A stretch of DNA of 64,000 nucleotides from Xenopus tropicalis. Its lineage: Eukaryota > Chordata > Amphibia > Anura > Pipidae. This document shows positions 1 to 10,977 of this stretch, piece by piece. The DNA is taken from NCBI RefSeq assembly GCF_000004195.4, contig NC_030683.2, positions 84,531,410 through 84,595,409 of the forward strand. The letters are read 5' to 3'. How positions within the stretch are numbered: the first letter of the stretch is position 1; the number at the start of each line of letters is the position of its first letter. Position numbers and translations under genes: made by a program. Under the pieces are notes generated by a model. The model made no database searches. It saw only the letters and a program-made list of their open reading frames with translations, and was not told the DNA's origin.

Positions 1-628
1 ATCCTTCTCCATTAAGGATACCCCCAACAAACTACCATTCAGTAGATAGTTCGCGTTTATATTATTTCTGCCAAAGTGCATAACTTTGCACTTGTCCACA
101 TTGAACCTCATTTTCCAATTTGCTGCCCAGTTTTCTAATTTTGTCAAATCGCTCTGCAAAGCGGCAGCATCCTGCGTGGAACTTATAGTTTTGCACAATT
201 TAGTGTTGTCAGCAAAAATAGAAATGGTACTCTCTATGCCCACCTCCAGGTCATAAATAAACAAGTTAAAAAGCAAAGGACCAAGGACTGACCCCTGCGG
301 CACTCCACTAACACTGGCCCAATGAGAAAATGTTCCATTTACCACCACTCTTTGTAATCTATCCTTCTGTCAGTTTTCTGTCCAATTGCAAATATTATGT
401 TCTAGGCCAATATTCCTCAATTTGATCATTAACCTTCTGTGAGGTACTGTATCAAACGCTTTAGCAAAGTCCAAGTAGATGACATCAACTGCCATTCCAG
501 CATCGAGGTTCCTGCTTACTTCCTCATAAAAGGCGACTAAATTAGTCTGGCAAGATCTGTTAAGCATAAAACCATGCTGGCACAAACTAATAGTATTGTG
601 AACTGCAATGTATTCAAGTACCGTATCC
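1..628 (-). pseudogene. LINE reverse transcriptase fragment (CR1-type)
   Basis: The frame begins near 628 with QDTVLEYIAVHNTISLCQHGF. It contains the RT A-box region YLDFAKAFDTVPH and, after an in-frame TGA at 370-372, continues in the same frame with [13 protein letters not shown] and FADN. The TGA probably replaced a Trp codon. The catalytic box normally reads FADD, and here the second Asp is Asn. These are fingers/palm motifs of CR1-like non-LTR reverse transcriptases. The N-terminal endonuclease is absent and the C-terminus runs off the window. It is a dead fragment. Confidence 0.8.
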
Positions 629-629
629 T

Positions 630-1272
630 GAACTCACTCTTTATGGTCCCCCACCTACCATTCATTTTGTCATTAGTACCAATATGTACCAAGACAGCTG
701 GGTCATGCCCAGCCCCTCCCAAACATTTGTCAGCCTTATCGACAGATTACCCTGTCCACTCTCCTAATGATTGAATCCCCTATAACCACCATCTGTTTAG
801 GCCTAGCTCTGCTCTCCTCCACGCCACTATTAGAGAAACTGGTCTCCCAGCTGTTAGAGGGATCAGCCTCATCTAGAACCACCAGTCCAGAGTTCACACT
901 CCAATCTTCTTCACACAATCTGGCAAATCTGTTGGGATGCGCAAACCCTGGCGCAGCCTCCCTCTTTCTCTTCCCCACACTAGATTGTCTAACTGTCACC
1001 CAGCTTACTGCCTTATCATCCTTTCGCTGCTCCTCTCCCCCCAAACTATCTGACCCCGGTAGCTCCTGCTCAGTGAGCAAAAGACTCCTCTCAAGATTGT
1101 CAATCGAACGCAGTGTTGCAACTTGTTCCTCTAGGGCTCTAATGCGAGCCTCTTAAGCGGCAATTAGCTCACATCCATAACAGAGGTATGCACTTTGGAA
1201 CTGTTGTTCCACATCCGCATACATGTGGCAGGCTGTGCACTGTGTCAGACCTTCAGTGTTGCTGCCACTCAT
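630..1272 (-). pseudogene. LINE ORF1 with Cys-rich and esterase-like parts
   Basis: The ATG at 1272-1270 starts MSGSNTEGLTQC. Two CxxC pairs follow (CTAC and CYGC, about residues 12-45), then an in-frame TAA at 1155-1153. After it comes a heptad-like stretch with Glu and Leu (EARIRALEEQVATLRSI), and then the SGNH-hydrolase landmarks VVIGDSIIRRV and VLVHIGTND. Some CR1 and L2 elements are known to encode an ORF1 esterase of this kind. The reading frame stops matching near 630, where it is fused to the RT segment. The esterase His/Asp region is deleted, so no activity is expected. Confidence 0.65.
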
Positions 1273-1560
1273 TCTCCCAGTTACAGAAACAGTTAAACAG
1301 GGGAAAAAGATTTGCAATAAATGCAAACTTAGTACCTTGTTTTAAACTCCCTTAGTTTGTAACTCCTGAGGTTTATAACTCCACTTACAGAGCAATAACT
1401 TAAAGAGCACCAACAACCAGAGCAAGCTCCACTGGAGTCCCAGTGGTTCTATTTATACTGTCTGTTAAGGTGCAACTAATCAAACCCCACCTACCTCAAA
1501 CTGAGGGTAACTACAAAGGAATGCAACTTCTGGCAAACGTGCTGTAAGCAAATACTTTTG

Positions 1561-2873
1561 AAAAAAATTAAACCCAACAGTTAAAAAACACAATGATTTT
1601 GAATAAAGTTAATAAAATATACTTATCCCTTTTTTGTTGAATTGAAAAAGCAAGTTGTTTCAACCAGCCACCAGCCTGTTAGTAAGGCATTTGCAGGGAG
1701 CAGTATACTTTTATTTTTTTTCAGGATTCCATCTTTAAAAAGTCTATATTTGAAGAGAATTGCCATGACGTGGAGAGCAGCAATGTTTCAGGCCTCTTAG
1801 GCCTTTTCTTATGCTTTGCTTGGAGCAGTGCCCAGTATGGGGCATTGTGTACTTGAAGCAAAGCCGGTGAGACAGTTAGTGCTAGAACAGTGTCACTGAG
1901 CTGTTCAGTGAATCAAAACACATATTCCATTATCAACAACTTATTCTCTTAATCATTAACTTGCATCAGTTAATGATTTAGCCATTATCATCCTCTGCCA
2001 TATTTAGCCACTCTTGTGTTACTCCAGTTCATCAGTTCCCCACATTTTTGCCACCTTGTTTCCGCAGTTCGATAGCACCCTGCATCTACCCACCTCCTAC
2101 ATTTCTGATAACCTAATTTTCCTCACACAAAATCTCAGACTTGCTGGTGTTTGGGAAAGCTTTAAATGAAATGTAACACAACATTTTTACATTCAATATA
2201 TCCTTTCTACATACTTTTATGACCAAATATAGCATAGAAAGACTGTAATAGTATATGTGGTTTTTAAAAAAAAATTAATTTACCATAGATTTATTGAGCT
2301 CAGGCAGCACATCTCTCCCAAGTCTCGCAGCCTGGTTCCGTTCTGCTCCCCCTCCACCCCCTCCCTTTCCCCATCCAGGGTCTGGCAGTTCTTGTTGAAA
2401 CAGACACACAGAAGCAGCAAAAGAGCAGAAAAGGTCCATCTCCTATCCCTCTCTGTGCCAGATCACTAGAAGCGTATACTGTGGTGCTAACATGTGGCAG
2501 GTGCACAAAGCAACTTAAAACACTGAGGTCTGTACATGATGTCAGATTTTCATTCCTGGCCAAGTGTTCTATGCAGCTCAATTTTGCTCAAGCACTTCCA
2601 CCTCTACCCATTAATGAAAGAGTTCCTATAATGACCTTTATTATTTTATTATTATTATTTTAATATGCCCACCCTTGTACAGTGAAATTCAGACTCAAAT
2701 CTTTTCTTTTGAAATATCGTTGATGTGTGTTAGATTGCAGAATGAGTGAATTACTTAACTGCATTACTGCTTGAATCAAGGTGAATAAATAAGATTGAAT
2801 AAGAATTTTCACAACTCACAATAAAGATGCATTAATGCTTATGTTCTTAACAGTCGGGTAGTATAGAACACTA
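1561..2873. other. no gene recognised
   Basis: I see no convincing exon, RNA gene or complete element here. A short frame at 1839 (MGHCVLEAKP) ends at a GTGAGA donor-like site, but its phase does not fit the next c11orf52 exon. The stretch 2330-2480 is pyrimidine-rich and not assignable. There is a short ATT-repeat tract at 2638-2662. Confidence 0.4.
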
Positions 2874-3462
2874 GGGGGCCCATTTACTTACTCACGAACC
2901 GGCCGAATGCGTCCGATTGCGTCTTTTTCGTAATGATCGGTATTTGCCGATTTTTTTCGGAAAATTATTGCGACTTTTTCGTTGCCATCCAAATGCCATC
3001 GCAAAATCTGGCGATTTTTTCGTAGCGTTAAAACTTGCGCGAACAGTCGCGCCTTTTTCGTAGCCATTCCGAAAGTTGCGCAAAATGTTGCAATTTTTTC
3101 GTAGCGTTCGGATTCATTCAAGCTTCAGTATGGTGACTTTTCTTGGCCCAGGTTGGAGCTGCAGGGTGCCATTGAGTCCTATGGGAGGCTTCCAAAATCA
3201 TGCTATGTCTGAAAGTTTCGGCCGCCGCTTACGAGCGCTCAATACGAAAAAGTCGCAACAAGATACGAATCATAATGGCTACGAAAAACTCGCATTTTTT
3301 CGTGAAAATCGTATTGGTAACGAAAAAGTAGCGACAATTTCCGAAAAGTCGTAAAGGCGCCGAAAAAATCGCAAAAAAAACCCGAAAAAGTCGCAAAATG
3401 TTCGTTTTCCAATCAGAATTTCTCCAATTCGGATTCGAATTCGTGTCTTAGTAAATCAGCCC
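2874..3462. mobile_element. palindromic MITE, about 590 bp
   Basis: The two ends form imperfect inverted repeats (GGGGGCCCATTTACTTACTC at left; the right end reversed reads GGGGCTGATTTACTAAGACA). Both are flanked by CTA, a 3-bp duplication that fits a PIF/Harbinger-type element. The interior is rich in repeated CGAAAAAGTCGC-like motifs on both arms, so the whole unit can fold back on itself. No transposase is present. Confidence 0.6.
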
Positions 3463-4513
3463 CTAGGAATGTACTTAAAGGAGATTAAAGCCTAGCTAAA
3501 GATGTAGGCAAGAAATGCTGTACAGTATGTTTTGGGTTTTTGTACCAGCCTAGGCCCAAGGCAACCACAGCCCTTTAGCAGGGAAGATCTCTGCTTCCAA
3601 AGATGCCCCAGTAGCCCCCCATCTTCTTTTCTGTGGTCCCCTGCACATGCTCTGTGCTGCTGTCACTTTCCTGAGCTCAGGGACCGACTCAAAATGTACT
3701 GTAAATACAGAATATAAATGTCACGATATAAGGCTGATTAGTAATTAATACTGGTAATTACTACATGGCAGCTCACATACCAGGGCAATTATTATCAGAG
3801 GACTGCTAAACTTAGCTTCTCAACTGCTGCTCAGAGCACACTCAGCATGTGAGTGTCTCAGACACTTTGCAAGATGGTGACCCCCTGTGACAAATTCGAA
3901 GTCCTGGATCATTTCTGCTATTGAGATGCTGAAACTTTAGGCTGATGCAATAAGTGCAGTATATAAAAAAGGCATTTTTAGCAATATAAATTTTTAGGGT
4001 TTAGTTCTCCATTAAAGTACAGGTAGGCAAGGTGTTACATGGTTAAATACCCATGTATAGAGAGTTTTCCAGCTAAATAAAGAACAGCCTTACACTTTTT
4101 TAAGAGATACTAGGAAAGTCTGGGGAAACCAATTTAATTTAAGTTGGCATACTGTAAATGCAAATTATAACTCAAAATTACTATTCATATACTGTTACGA
4201 AACATTGAAATTAATAAAAAAATGAATATCCAGTAGAATGTTGATCATGTTGTACAGATGCCATTACATTTTATTTTATTTTGTTTCTAAGGGCCAAATG
4301 CAGTTTGATTTAGATGGTCAGGTGAAGACAGTTCTAGGGTTAGCCAGTTACATGACTTTGATGATTGTAACCCACTTCACCCTTAAGAATTTGACAATAA
4401 GAATACTTTCCCTTTGCAAAACAGGAAAAGGCAGCAAAAAGCCCACTAAAACTACAATTTTAAATTACAGGAATATGACCTGAGGTTTTTTTTTTCCGCA
4501 CCATCATCACACG
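3463..4513. other. no gene recognised
   Basis: AT-rich DNA with no open frame of interest. Around 4000-4020 the phrase TTAGTTCTCCATTAAAGTAC resembles one end of a T2-type MITE, but I cannot find the partner end. Confidence 0.35.
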
Positions 4514-4574
4514 CTGGAAGGGGCGCTTTTCTGACAAAGGTGGCGTACCTTTGTTAGAAAACCGCCCGTTCCAG
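4514..4574. repeat. short hairpin repeat, 61 bp
   Basis: A near-perfect inverted repeat: CTGGAAGGGGCGCTTTTCTG on the left arm, and its complement ending CGCCCGTTCCAG on the right, around a short loop (TGGCGTA). It could be a minimal MITE remnant. Confidence 0.6.
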
Positions 4575-4805
4575 AGTTTTACATTAAAGTTATTTTAAGA
4601 TAGCAGGGGTGGTTTTGGGTGCTTCTCTGAGGGTGGAGAAAATACCCTTTCTGCCATCAGCAGATTAATAACTTATAAATTATTAAGCAGTCGATTTTAG
4701 AATGTTCACAGGTATCAGGGAGAACTGCCAACTCCTATATGGCAGCAATCTCTGTTAATTCATATTGATTTGTGACCACCTATTGTAACTGCTGTCAATT
4801 CCCTA

Positions 4806-4880
4806 TTAGGGCTCGTACTCATAGGCATTTCACCCTGTGTTTCCCTAGAGTGCAGACAAAGGCCCATGAGTACGAGCCCC
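4806..4880. mobile_element. minute MITE, about 75 bp
   Basis: Terminal inverted repeats of about 16 bp (left TAGGGCTCGTACTCAT, right ATGAGTACGAGCCCCTA) enclose only about 40 bp. The ends resemble those of 3-bp-duplication Harbinger-type MITEs. Confidence 0.5.
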
Positions 4881-6950
4881 TAGACTGTGGGTTGTGAGTG
4901 GGGTTAATGTCATCTCCCACAGTGGATGGAGAATGTATGGAATCCAGTATGCTGGAATAGAGCTTTAGTGTAAACATCTTTAGAAGATGGAAAGTGTTCT
5001 GGTATGGTGCATTCATGCTATTCAGTGTTACAAGCATGTATTAAAATGAATCTGACAAATGTATGTACTGTAAATCATAAAAAGAAAAAAAGTGTTAACA
5101 TATCACCAGTATTTCAGTCCACAGAGATCTTCTTCAGGGAGTTCCCAGCATGGACAAAAACATCGGTGTTAGGGGATATTGTTTGCTATTATGAATTATT
5201 GCTATTTAAAAAAAAGGGTGTGTCTGATTGCTAATGCACTGTGAGTCAGACCAAACATTTTCCATTCTATATCAAATATCATTATATTAACAGATTAAGC
5301 AAGGGGAAATACATTGGCTGAAACATTAACTTAATGTATTATGTTACATTTTCACTTCATGTTTTTGAATTCTTTATTAATCATGTAATCTTGATGTGTG
5401 GGGGGGAAGGGTGTCCAGGTAGTCCAGAGATATCAGTTGTTATTTGGGCCCTCTGTTTCTCTCATCTTAAAAAATTCTAATTCTGCATTAAATTACATTT
5501 AAAAATGTATTTTTTAAAGTCTGTTATTTAAAATTTTTGCTGTGGTTACAACAGATCTAGAGACCTGAAAATTGTATGAATTCCTTCTGTAGCTCCTTAA
5601 GTCGTCAGTAGGTACTCCTCAACAGGTTACAGACCCTGTGCTGGCTGTACAGCATTTCCAAATTCAAACACCAATGGCCTGGAGAGCACACATTATCTTA
5701 GTGTATCATATCAGTGTAATTTATTGAGACATCATAGCATGGAAGATGTGTGCGGCCTAGGGGCCCACCGTTTTAAAATCTGGCGCTGCATATGGGACAG
5801 TTTTAGCCTGTATCTGCATTTCCTCCATCAAGGACGAAATGCTGGTAAAATCATGAAAGTGAACATATTTAAAGCAAAATCCTGACTTCTTTACCATGAA
5901 TATCTCCATTTGGAATTTGAGGAAGTTCACAAAGCAAATGAACTGTAACAAATATAAAGTCTGAAGGATTTTACAGCTTTATAAATATCAGTTATTTATA
6001 AGTTATCCATTAACCAACAATTGAATACTGGCCTGATATTTCACTAGAAATCTCTAATATGTAGTTAAATAAGTCTAATAGAATTTAAATTTCAGTGCTC
6101 TTTTCTAATCTGTTGAGGGTTAGCCAAAGTTGCTCTAGTTTTCAAAGCAGTTATAGCCACTATTACTGCTCCTAAATTTTTACATACACCTTATACAATT
6201 TAGCAAAGTTTAGACTACAAAGGGGAGAATATGTAATAATCGTAGTGCACAAGTGAAGTAAGAAAAGTGAAATTTTAAGCTCAATTAACATGTTTTATTT
6301 CCCTATAATGTAGCGTTTTCTCCAAAATTCCAGCAAATTTGCATGGCATGGTACAGTTGCAGTGCGCCTAGTGCAACTGTGTCCAACTCACCACACTTAA
6401 CACAACTGCGCACATATTTTGTAACACATCAGACACAATTTTCCACAAGTCCTCCTGGCTTCACCAGTGTTTGGCATGCAAGTGACATTTGTAAGAGGAT
6501 TTCTTACTCGCCATACATGGCAGTCTCTGCTATAACTACTAAATCTGTAGTTAGCCTATCCTAAAATAGTAAAATATTGCATGTCAGTGGGCCTGGGTAT
6601 GTGTTTCTCTGTTTAGTTAACATCAAAATGTGAGTTGGTTGGAATGTTTCAAATTAGTGAGTGTTCTCTATTGTGAGCGATACAAGGAATAAAAACACTG
6701 TTTGGTGTGGGAAAACAAGTAGCGCAAGGTAAAATGCCTGGTTTTGCAGCACCTAATGTTGTTTTCATAGAAGTGGCTTAGGAAAAGCTGGATAAGTGAG
6801 TCTAGGAGTAAATGGAGGGTTAGTAGGATGGGTCCTCTATTCTATACTCCATTTAGAATTTTCAGTTGGCCAGCTGTAGGTAGCTGCCTGATTAGGCTGC
6901 AGGTGAGCAGCAAATAAAAGAACTATGGGATTACACAGCATTGGTGAGGT
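4881..6950. other. no gene recognised; c11orf52 exon 1 not located
   Basis: I looked here for a short first coding exon beginning Met-Gly and ending two bases into a codon, as the c11orf52 exon at 8177 requires. None was convincing. Candidate ATGG starts at 6829 and 6905 lead to donors in the wrong phase. The remainder is AT-rich DNA with no clear element. Confidence 0.35.
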
Positions 6951-7570
6951 GGGGGACTCAAAGATGTTGACTCACAGAGAGGGGTTCACTCTCAGAGCAG
7001 GGCACAGAGCAGGAAGGTTGCCTGCCTGTGTTAGGAATTCCTAGAGGAGCTGGGGGTGCTGCCTGCCACTGCAAGGAGCAGAGGGAGCTGTAACCAATGA
7101 AAGGTCTCTCAGCGCAGGGCACAGGGCAGGAAGGCTGTCTGCCTGTGTGAGGAACTCCAAGAGGGGATGCTGCCTGCCAGTGCAAGGAGCAGAGGGAGTT
7201 GGGACCACGTGTATGAATGTGGGAACAATAAGGCTTAGTGAGAAGCCAAAGTGTGCCAGAAGCTGGTGAGCTGGTATCCCAGGAGGGGAGAGACAGCAGG
7301 GCTGAGTGAGTAGCTGAGTGAGTAGCCCGAGTGTTCACGACTGTGAAAGTCAGCGGGGATGGTGAGAAGCCTCGGGAAAAGGTTCCAGAGTGTGAGAATC
7401 TCAAAAAGGCAACACATAATGAACTTCTTATGAACTGTTTGTAATGTTTATGTTGGGAGGAGTGTGCCCCAAATAAACCTGTGGGGTTTTTTTGCCTGAA
7501 GAAGTGGTGATCCTCTTCTGGTGGTGGTGATCCTGATCCTCTGCATACCTGCCTTCCATAGCTACTTTCC
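6951..7570. repeat. two-copy tandem repeat in GA-rich unit, possible LTR
   Basis: Two tandem copies of about 110 bp (about 6990-7090 and 7110-7205) share GCAGGGCACAG, GGAAGG, TGCCTGCCTGTGT and GCAAGGAGCAGAGGGAG. Further downstream is AATAAA (7472-7477) in a context resembling the R/U5 part of an LTR. No partner LTR is in the window, so a solo LTR is only a guess. The 205-residue open frame on the minus strand here is not supported as a gene. Confidence 0.35.
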
Positions 7571-8176
7571 CCCAAAAATTACGTGTACAGGCAGACAGCA
7601 TTTCACACTATGTTAAGCATTTGAGATGTAAAGCCTGGATGAAAAAAATCTGAGAAGAAGTGATCTAAGCAATAATTGCTCATGTGCTGAGCAGACTAGA
7701 GCTACAGTGATACATCTCTGCTCAGAAAACCAACATTCAGTTGACAGACAACAGCTATTATTAAAAAGGTTGCTGGACAATTGAGCATTATCCAGCCAGC
7801 ATTTGCATTCTGAGAACCTTTAGTGACAAAAATGTTCTTTATTATTTGAAGAAAACCCAGCTGGCATATGTAAATGGTCAACCAGTTCTCATAGATGTGT
7901 AAGAGAGTGATTAGTGGGAACAATATATTTATATTTTTTAACATTAAGATTTTCAAGTATTTTCAGCTACTACCATCAGTGAAAACACTCACACTCTCTA
8001 CTGCTCTACCATGTCTGCTTAGCATTACACAGCATATTTGCCACTTGGGCAAATTTTGTTGCAGTGGTATTTTGCTCAATTCAAAATTGCAGTTGTGTTT
8101 TATAGTGTGAATCAAATGGACAGCTGTTTGTAGTTAGAGAATTTATATATATTGCTAATGTGTATTTTATTTTCAG

Positions 8177-8208
8177 ACTCGGGGGAAAGAAGAAAAGTAA
8201 ACATAATG
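8177..8208 (+). CDS. c11orf52: c11orf52 homologue, internal exon
   Basis: This 32-bp exon lies between a TTATTTTCAG acceptor and a GTAATA donor. It enters with one base completing a codon and leaves after the first base of the next, reading LGGKKKSKHN. The phase fits the next exon at 10943 (G plus GT gives Gly). A short Lys-rich stretch follows the Cys-containing N-terminus in the human C11orf52 protein as I remember it. The call depends on that resemblance and on phase continuity; an exon this short could arise by chance. The exon before it, with the start codon, was not found. Confidence 0.6.
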
Positions 8209-8296
8209 GTAATATAATCAGTTATTTGTTCATTCAACATGGTATAAATGATAATTATGCAAAGCCCCAGAAAATTCTATTATACTATATTATATA

Positions 8297-8846
8297 CACT
8301 GGTCAAAAAAATAAAGGGAACACTTAAACAACACAATGTAACTCCAAGTCAATCACACTTCTGTGAAATCAAACTGTCCACTTAGGTAGCAACACCGATT
8401 GACAATCAATTTCACATGCTGTTGTGCAAATGGAGTTGACAACAGGTGGATATTATAGGCAATTAGCAAGACATCCCCAATAAAGGAGTGCTCTTCACAG
8501 ATGAAAGCAGGTTCACACTGAGCACATGTGACAGACGTGACAAGAGTCTGGAGACGCCGTGGAGAACATTCTGCTGCCTGCAACATCCTCCAGCATGACA
8601 GTGGGTCAGCAATGGTGTTAGGTGGCATTTCTTTGGGGGGCCGCGCAGCCATCCATGTGCTCGCCAGAGGTAGCCTGACTGCCATTAGGTACCGAGATGA
8701 GATCCTCAGACCCCTTGTGAGACCATATGCTGGTGCGGTTGGCCCTGGGTTCCACCTAATGCAAGACAATGCTAGACCTCATGTGGCTGGAGTGTGTCAG
8801 CAGTTCCTGTCTTATTTTTGTGTTCCCTTCATTTTTTTGAGCAGTG
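8297..8846 (+). mobile_element. Tc1/mariner-type remnant, internally deleted
   Basis: The ends read CACTGGTCAAAAAAATAAAG and, reversed, CACTGCTCAAAAAAATGAAG, each next to a TA dinucleotide, as expected for Tc1/mariner. The full-length family is about 1.6 kb, and this copy has about 550 bp. Deletions remove the N-terminal half of the transposase and everything after the second catalytic Asp. The surviving segment encodes GGISLGGRAAIHVLARG and HLMQDNARPHVAGVCQQFL; the QDNARPH motif holds the second catalytic Asp. It lies in the intron after the 8177 exon. Confidence 0.8.
8528..8803 (+). pseudogene. Tc1-type transposase fragment
   Basis: An open fragment of a DDE transposase core. It covers the region around the second catalytic Asp (QDNARPH) and lacks the N-terminal helix-turn-helix domains and the terminal Glu. 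It cannot be active. It is bounded by two internal deletions of the element at about 8490 and 8804. Confidence 0.75.
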
Positions 8847-8908
8847 TATATATATAATATAAAATTCCCTATAGCTAACCTTGCACCATTTATTACATAA
8901 CCCCAACG

Positions 8909-9429
8909 TTAAAGGGGATGTATAGTCAAAAATCATTATCATTGTATTATTTAGGCGAAATAAAATACATTTGAATATAAACCCATTAAAAATTATCCGT
9001 TTTTTAATTAGAAGCCTTTGTATTTTGCATCTTATGCTATTCTCCAAAAATGAGCTCTGATCACAGCTCCCGGAAACCAACAGGGCCAGTGGCTGTCCTG
9101 ATGTGGAAAAAAAGCAAGGGACTGCTTTGTACTAGACTTGGAGGGAAAAAACAAAACATGGACTGTCCTATACCAGACTTAACAAAAAAGCACAGGAGTT
9201 TGTTTACTGGATTGTCATTGGTCAGTTGCTGATAAGAGAAAGTCAGGCACAGATAAGGAAGAGAAACATGAACATAGTGAAACACGCCCATTCCTCATTC
9301 TGCTGCAGACACTGTGGAATACAGAGGTCCAGGTAGCAGTGTTTTAACTGCTTTCCCATCTATTATAGTTCTTTTGTATCTTAGGGCTATATATATATAT
9401 ATATTTATATATATATACTTCCCCTTTAA
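8909..9429. mobile_element. T2-type MITE, 521 bp
   Basis: The ends are TTAAAGGGGATG and ...ATACTTCCCCTTTAA, matching the TTAAAGGRR terminal repeat of the Xenopus T2 MITE superfamily. An AT microsatellite (9389-9417) sits next to the right end. No transposase. Confidence 0.65.
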
Positions 9430-9600
9430 GGAATAGTAATGAATCATAAACTGGAGTAAAATAGAGAATTATTATCAGCAAGTCCTGAATAAAGTTTACC
9501 AGGCTACTTCTTGGATGTGTGTCTGTTAGTCTGGTTGTAATCAAACTCAAGACAGCAAAGCCACAATACTATGCACTGGTTGCATGCATTACCTAGAGTC

Positions 9601-9986
9601 TTAAAGGAATAGTAACACCAAAGTGTATAAAAGTAACTAAAATATAATGTGCTGCTGCCCTGCACTGGTAAAAGTTGTGTGTTTACTTCAGAAAGTCTAC
9701 TATAATTTATATAAATAAGCTGCTATGTAGCCATGGAGGCAGCCATTCAAAGGAGAAAAGGCACAGGTTACATAGCAGTTAACAGATAAAACACTATTGT
9801 ATCTGCTATGTAACCTGTGCCTTTTCTCCTTTTTTCCAGCTTGAATGGCTGCCCCCATGGCTACACAGCAGCTTATTATATAAATTATAGTAGCAAACAC
9901 ACCAGTTTTACCAGTGCAGGGCAGCAGTGCATTATATTTTTATTACTTTAAAGCTCTTTAATTTTTTGGTGTTACTGTTCCTTTAA
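9601..9986. mobile_element. T2-type MITE, long palindrome, 386 bp
   Basis: It begins TTAAAGGAATAGTAACACCA and ends TGGTGTTACTGTTCCTTTAA. The two halves are inverted copies for most of their length (for example AAAAGGCACAGGTTACATAG at 9758-9777 and its complement at 9808-9827), so the unit can form a large hairpin. Confidence 0.8.
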
Positions 9987-10270
9987 GCTGGCCATACACT
10001 ATAAGATTCACTTGTTTGGAGTGGTCTCCAAATAAGCAGATCTTTCCCGATATGCTTACTGTTGGGAATATGAGCCGTTCAAGCAAAGACCACATAATTG
10101 AGCCAATAATTTGTTCCTGCTAAAGCTGGCCATACTACTGACTCAGCCCCTGCAGCCGAGGCAGCGACTTATCAGGTCTTGAATTGGATATCTGTTGGTA
10201 ATTTTTGAAAATGCAGTCGGTATGTTGAGGCAGTTCTCATCCTACAGGTACTCTCTTAGTATGATCCAAA
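9987..10270. repeat. 'CTGGCCATAC' repeat, partial
   Basis: The stretch starts AGCTGGCCATACACTATAAG, and a second end-like phrase, AAAGCTGGCCATACTACTG, lies at 10123. This is the terminal phrase of a dispersed repeat seen several more times in this window (28540, 34160, 42457, 48775, 53408, 55905). It directly abuts the T2 MITE at 9601-9986. Confidence 0.5.
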
Positions 10271-10942
10271 AATGGCAAAAACGACAACAAAGCCAAAACC
10301 TTTTTTTTTTTGTTTAATAATTTGTTCTTGTATGACATTGATGTGCAGAATTTTGTATGAAAACACAACATTTTGTATTTATTCTGACCTGAGCACAGTT
10401 TTTAAAAACAGCACACACAAAATAATTTTTTGTACAGTACACACATTTGAGAAGGAATTAGAGGGAACATTGATTTTCTTAACTGTCTTTGATAAATAGT
10501 TACATAGGTAACAAAATGATCCACTGTAGTATGTTCAAAAAGGCACATCATATACCACAGACCTATGGTAACTGTACCCATATATCTTTGGGGGTCCTTA
10601 CTTGGTTTGTTGTCCTAGCCACGCATTGAATGATTGCATTGGCACACAAGACTGTATAGGCTTACAATGGCCAAAAGGGGCACTACATTTGAGCAGAGTT
10701 GCAAGCCATCAGGGGAGGAGGATATCTCTCTAAAAATGGGTCTGGACCTCTGTTGGTTGTATATCCTGCAGTCCCGTGACCCACATTGAAAGTAATGCCA
10801 TATGCAGGATATTTAAGGCCATCTTTAAATAAGTAAAACATGTAATGCAATCAGTTATTTTGAATAAATGTTGCACAAATATTTATATATACACATAAAT
10901 AAATATATTGGTGACTGAATGAATGATTACTTTCTTTTCTAG
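10271..10942. other. intron of c11orf52, no element recognised
   Basis: AT-rich intronic DNA without a supported feature. A weak polypyrimidine tract (TTTCTTTTCTAG) ends the intron at 10942. Confidence 0.4.
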
Positions 10943-10977
10943 GTTCAAAGAAAAGACACTCTACTAAACGTACCCAA
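10943..10977 (+). CDS. c11orf52: c11orf52 homologue, internal exon
   Basis: A 35-bp exon between the acceptor TTTCTTTTCTAG and a perfect donor GTAAGT. It starts with two bases of a split Gly codon and ends on a codon boundary, reading (G)SKKRHSTKRTQ. The product is very basic, which with the Lys-rich previous exon gives a charged N-terminal region. Human C11orf52 starts Met-Gly-Asn with nearby Cys residues, a typical acylation signal; if this holds in frog, the basic stretch could help membrane contact. That function is inference. Phase agreement on both sides supports the exon. Confidence 0.72.

Larger units (their letters stand above)
1..1560 (-). mobile_element. CR1-type LINE, internally deleted, cut by window edge
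   Basis: On the minus strand this reads as a non-LTR retrotransposon in element order: 5' UTR (about 1560-1273), ORF1 (1272 to about 630), then directly the middle of the reverse transcriptase (about 628 to 1). The ORF1 end and the N-terminal endonuclease/RT part of ORF2 are missing, so an internal deletion joined the two at about 628-632. The 3' end lies beyond position 1. Both reading frames carry stops, so this copy is dead. Assignment to the CR1/L2 group rests on the RT motifs and on an ORF1 with a Cys-rich start and an SGNH-esterase-like block, as known for that group. The 5' boundary near 1560 is approximate. Confidence 0.75.

Noticed and set aside
1839..1868. Possible c11orf52 first exon MGHCVLEAKP ending at GTGAGA
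   Set aside because: The donor leaves phase 0 and would put the next exon (8177) into a frame with an immediate stop; the required phase is 2.
6958..7575. 205-codon minus-strand open frame
   Set aside because: It spans a two-copy tandem repeat and has no recognisable domain or splice pattern; likely chance openness in GA/CT-rich DNA.
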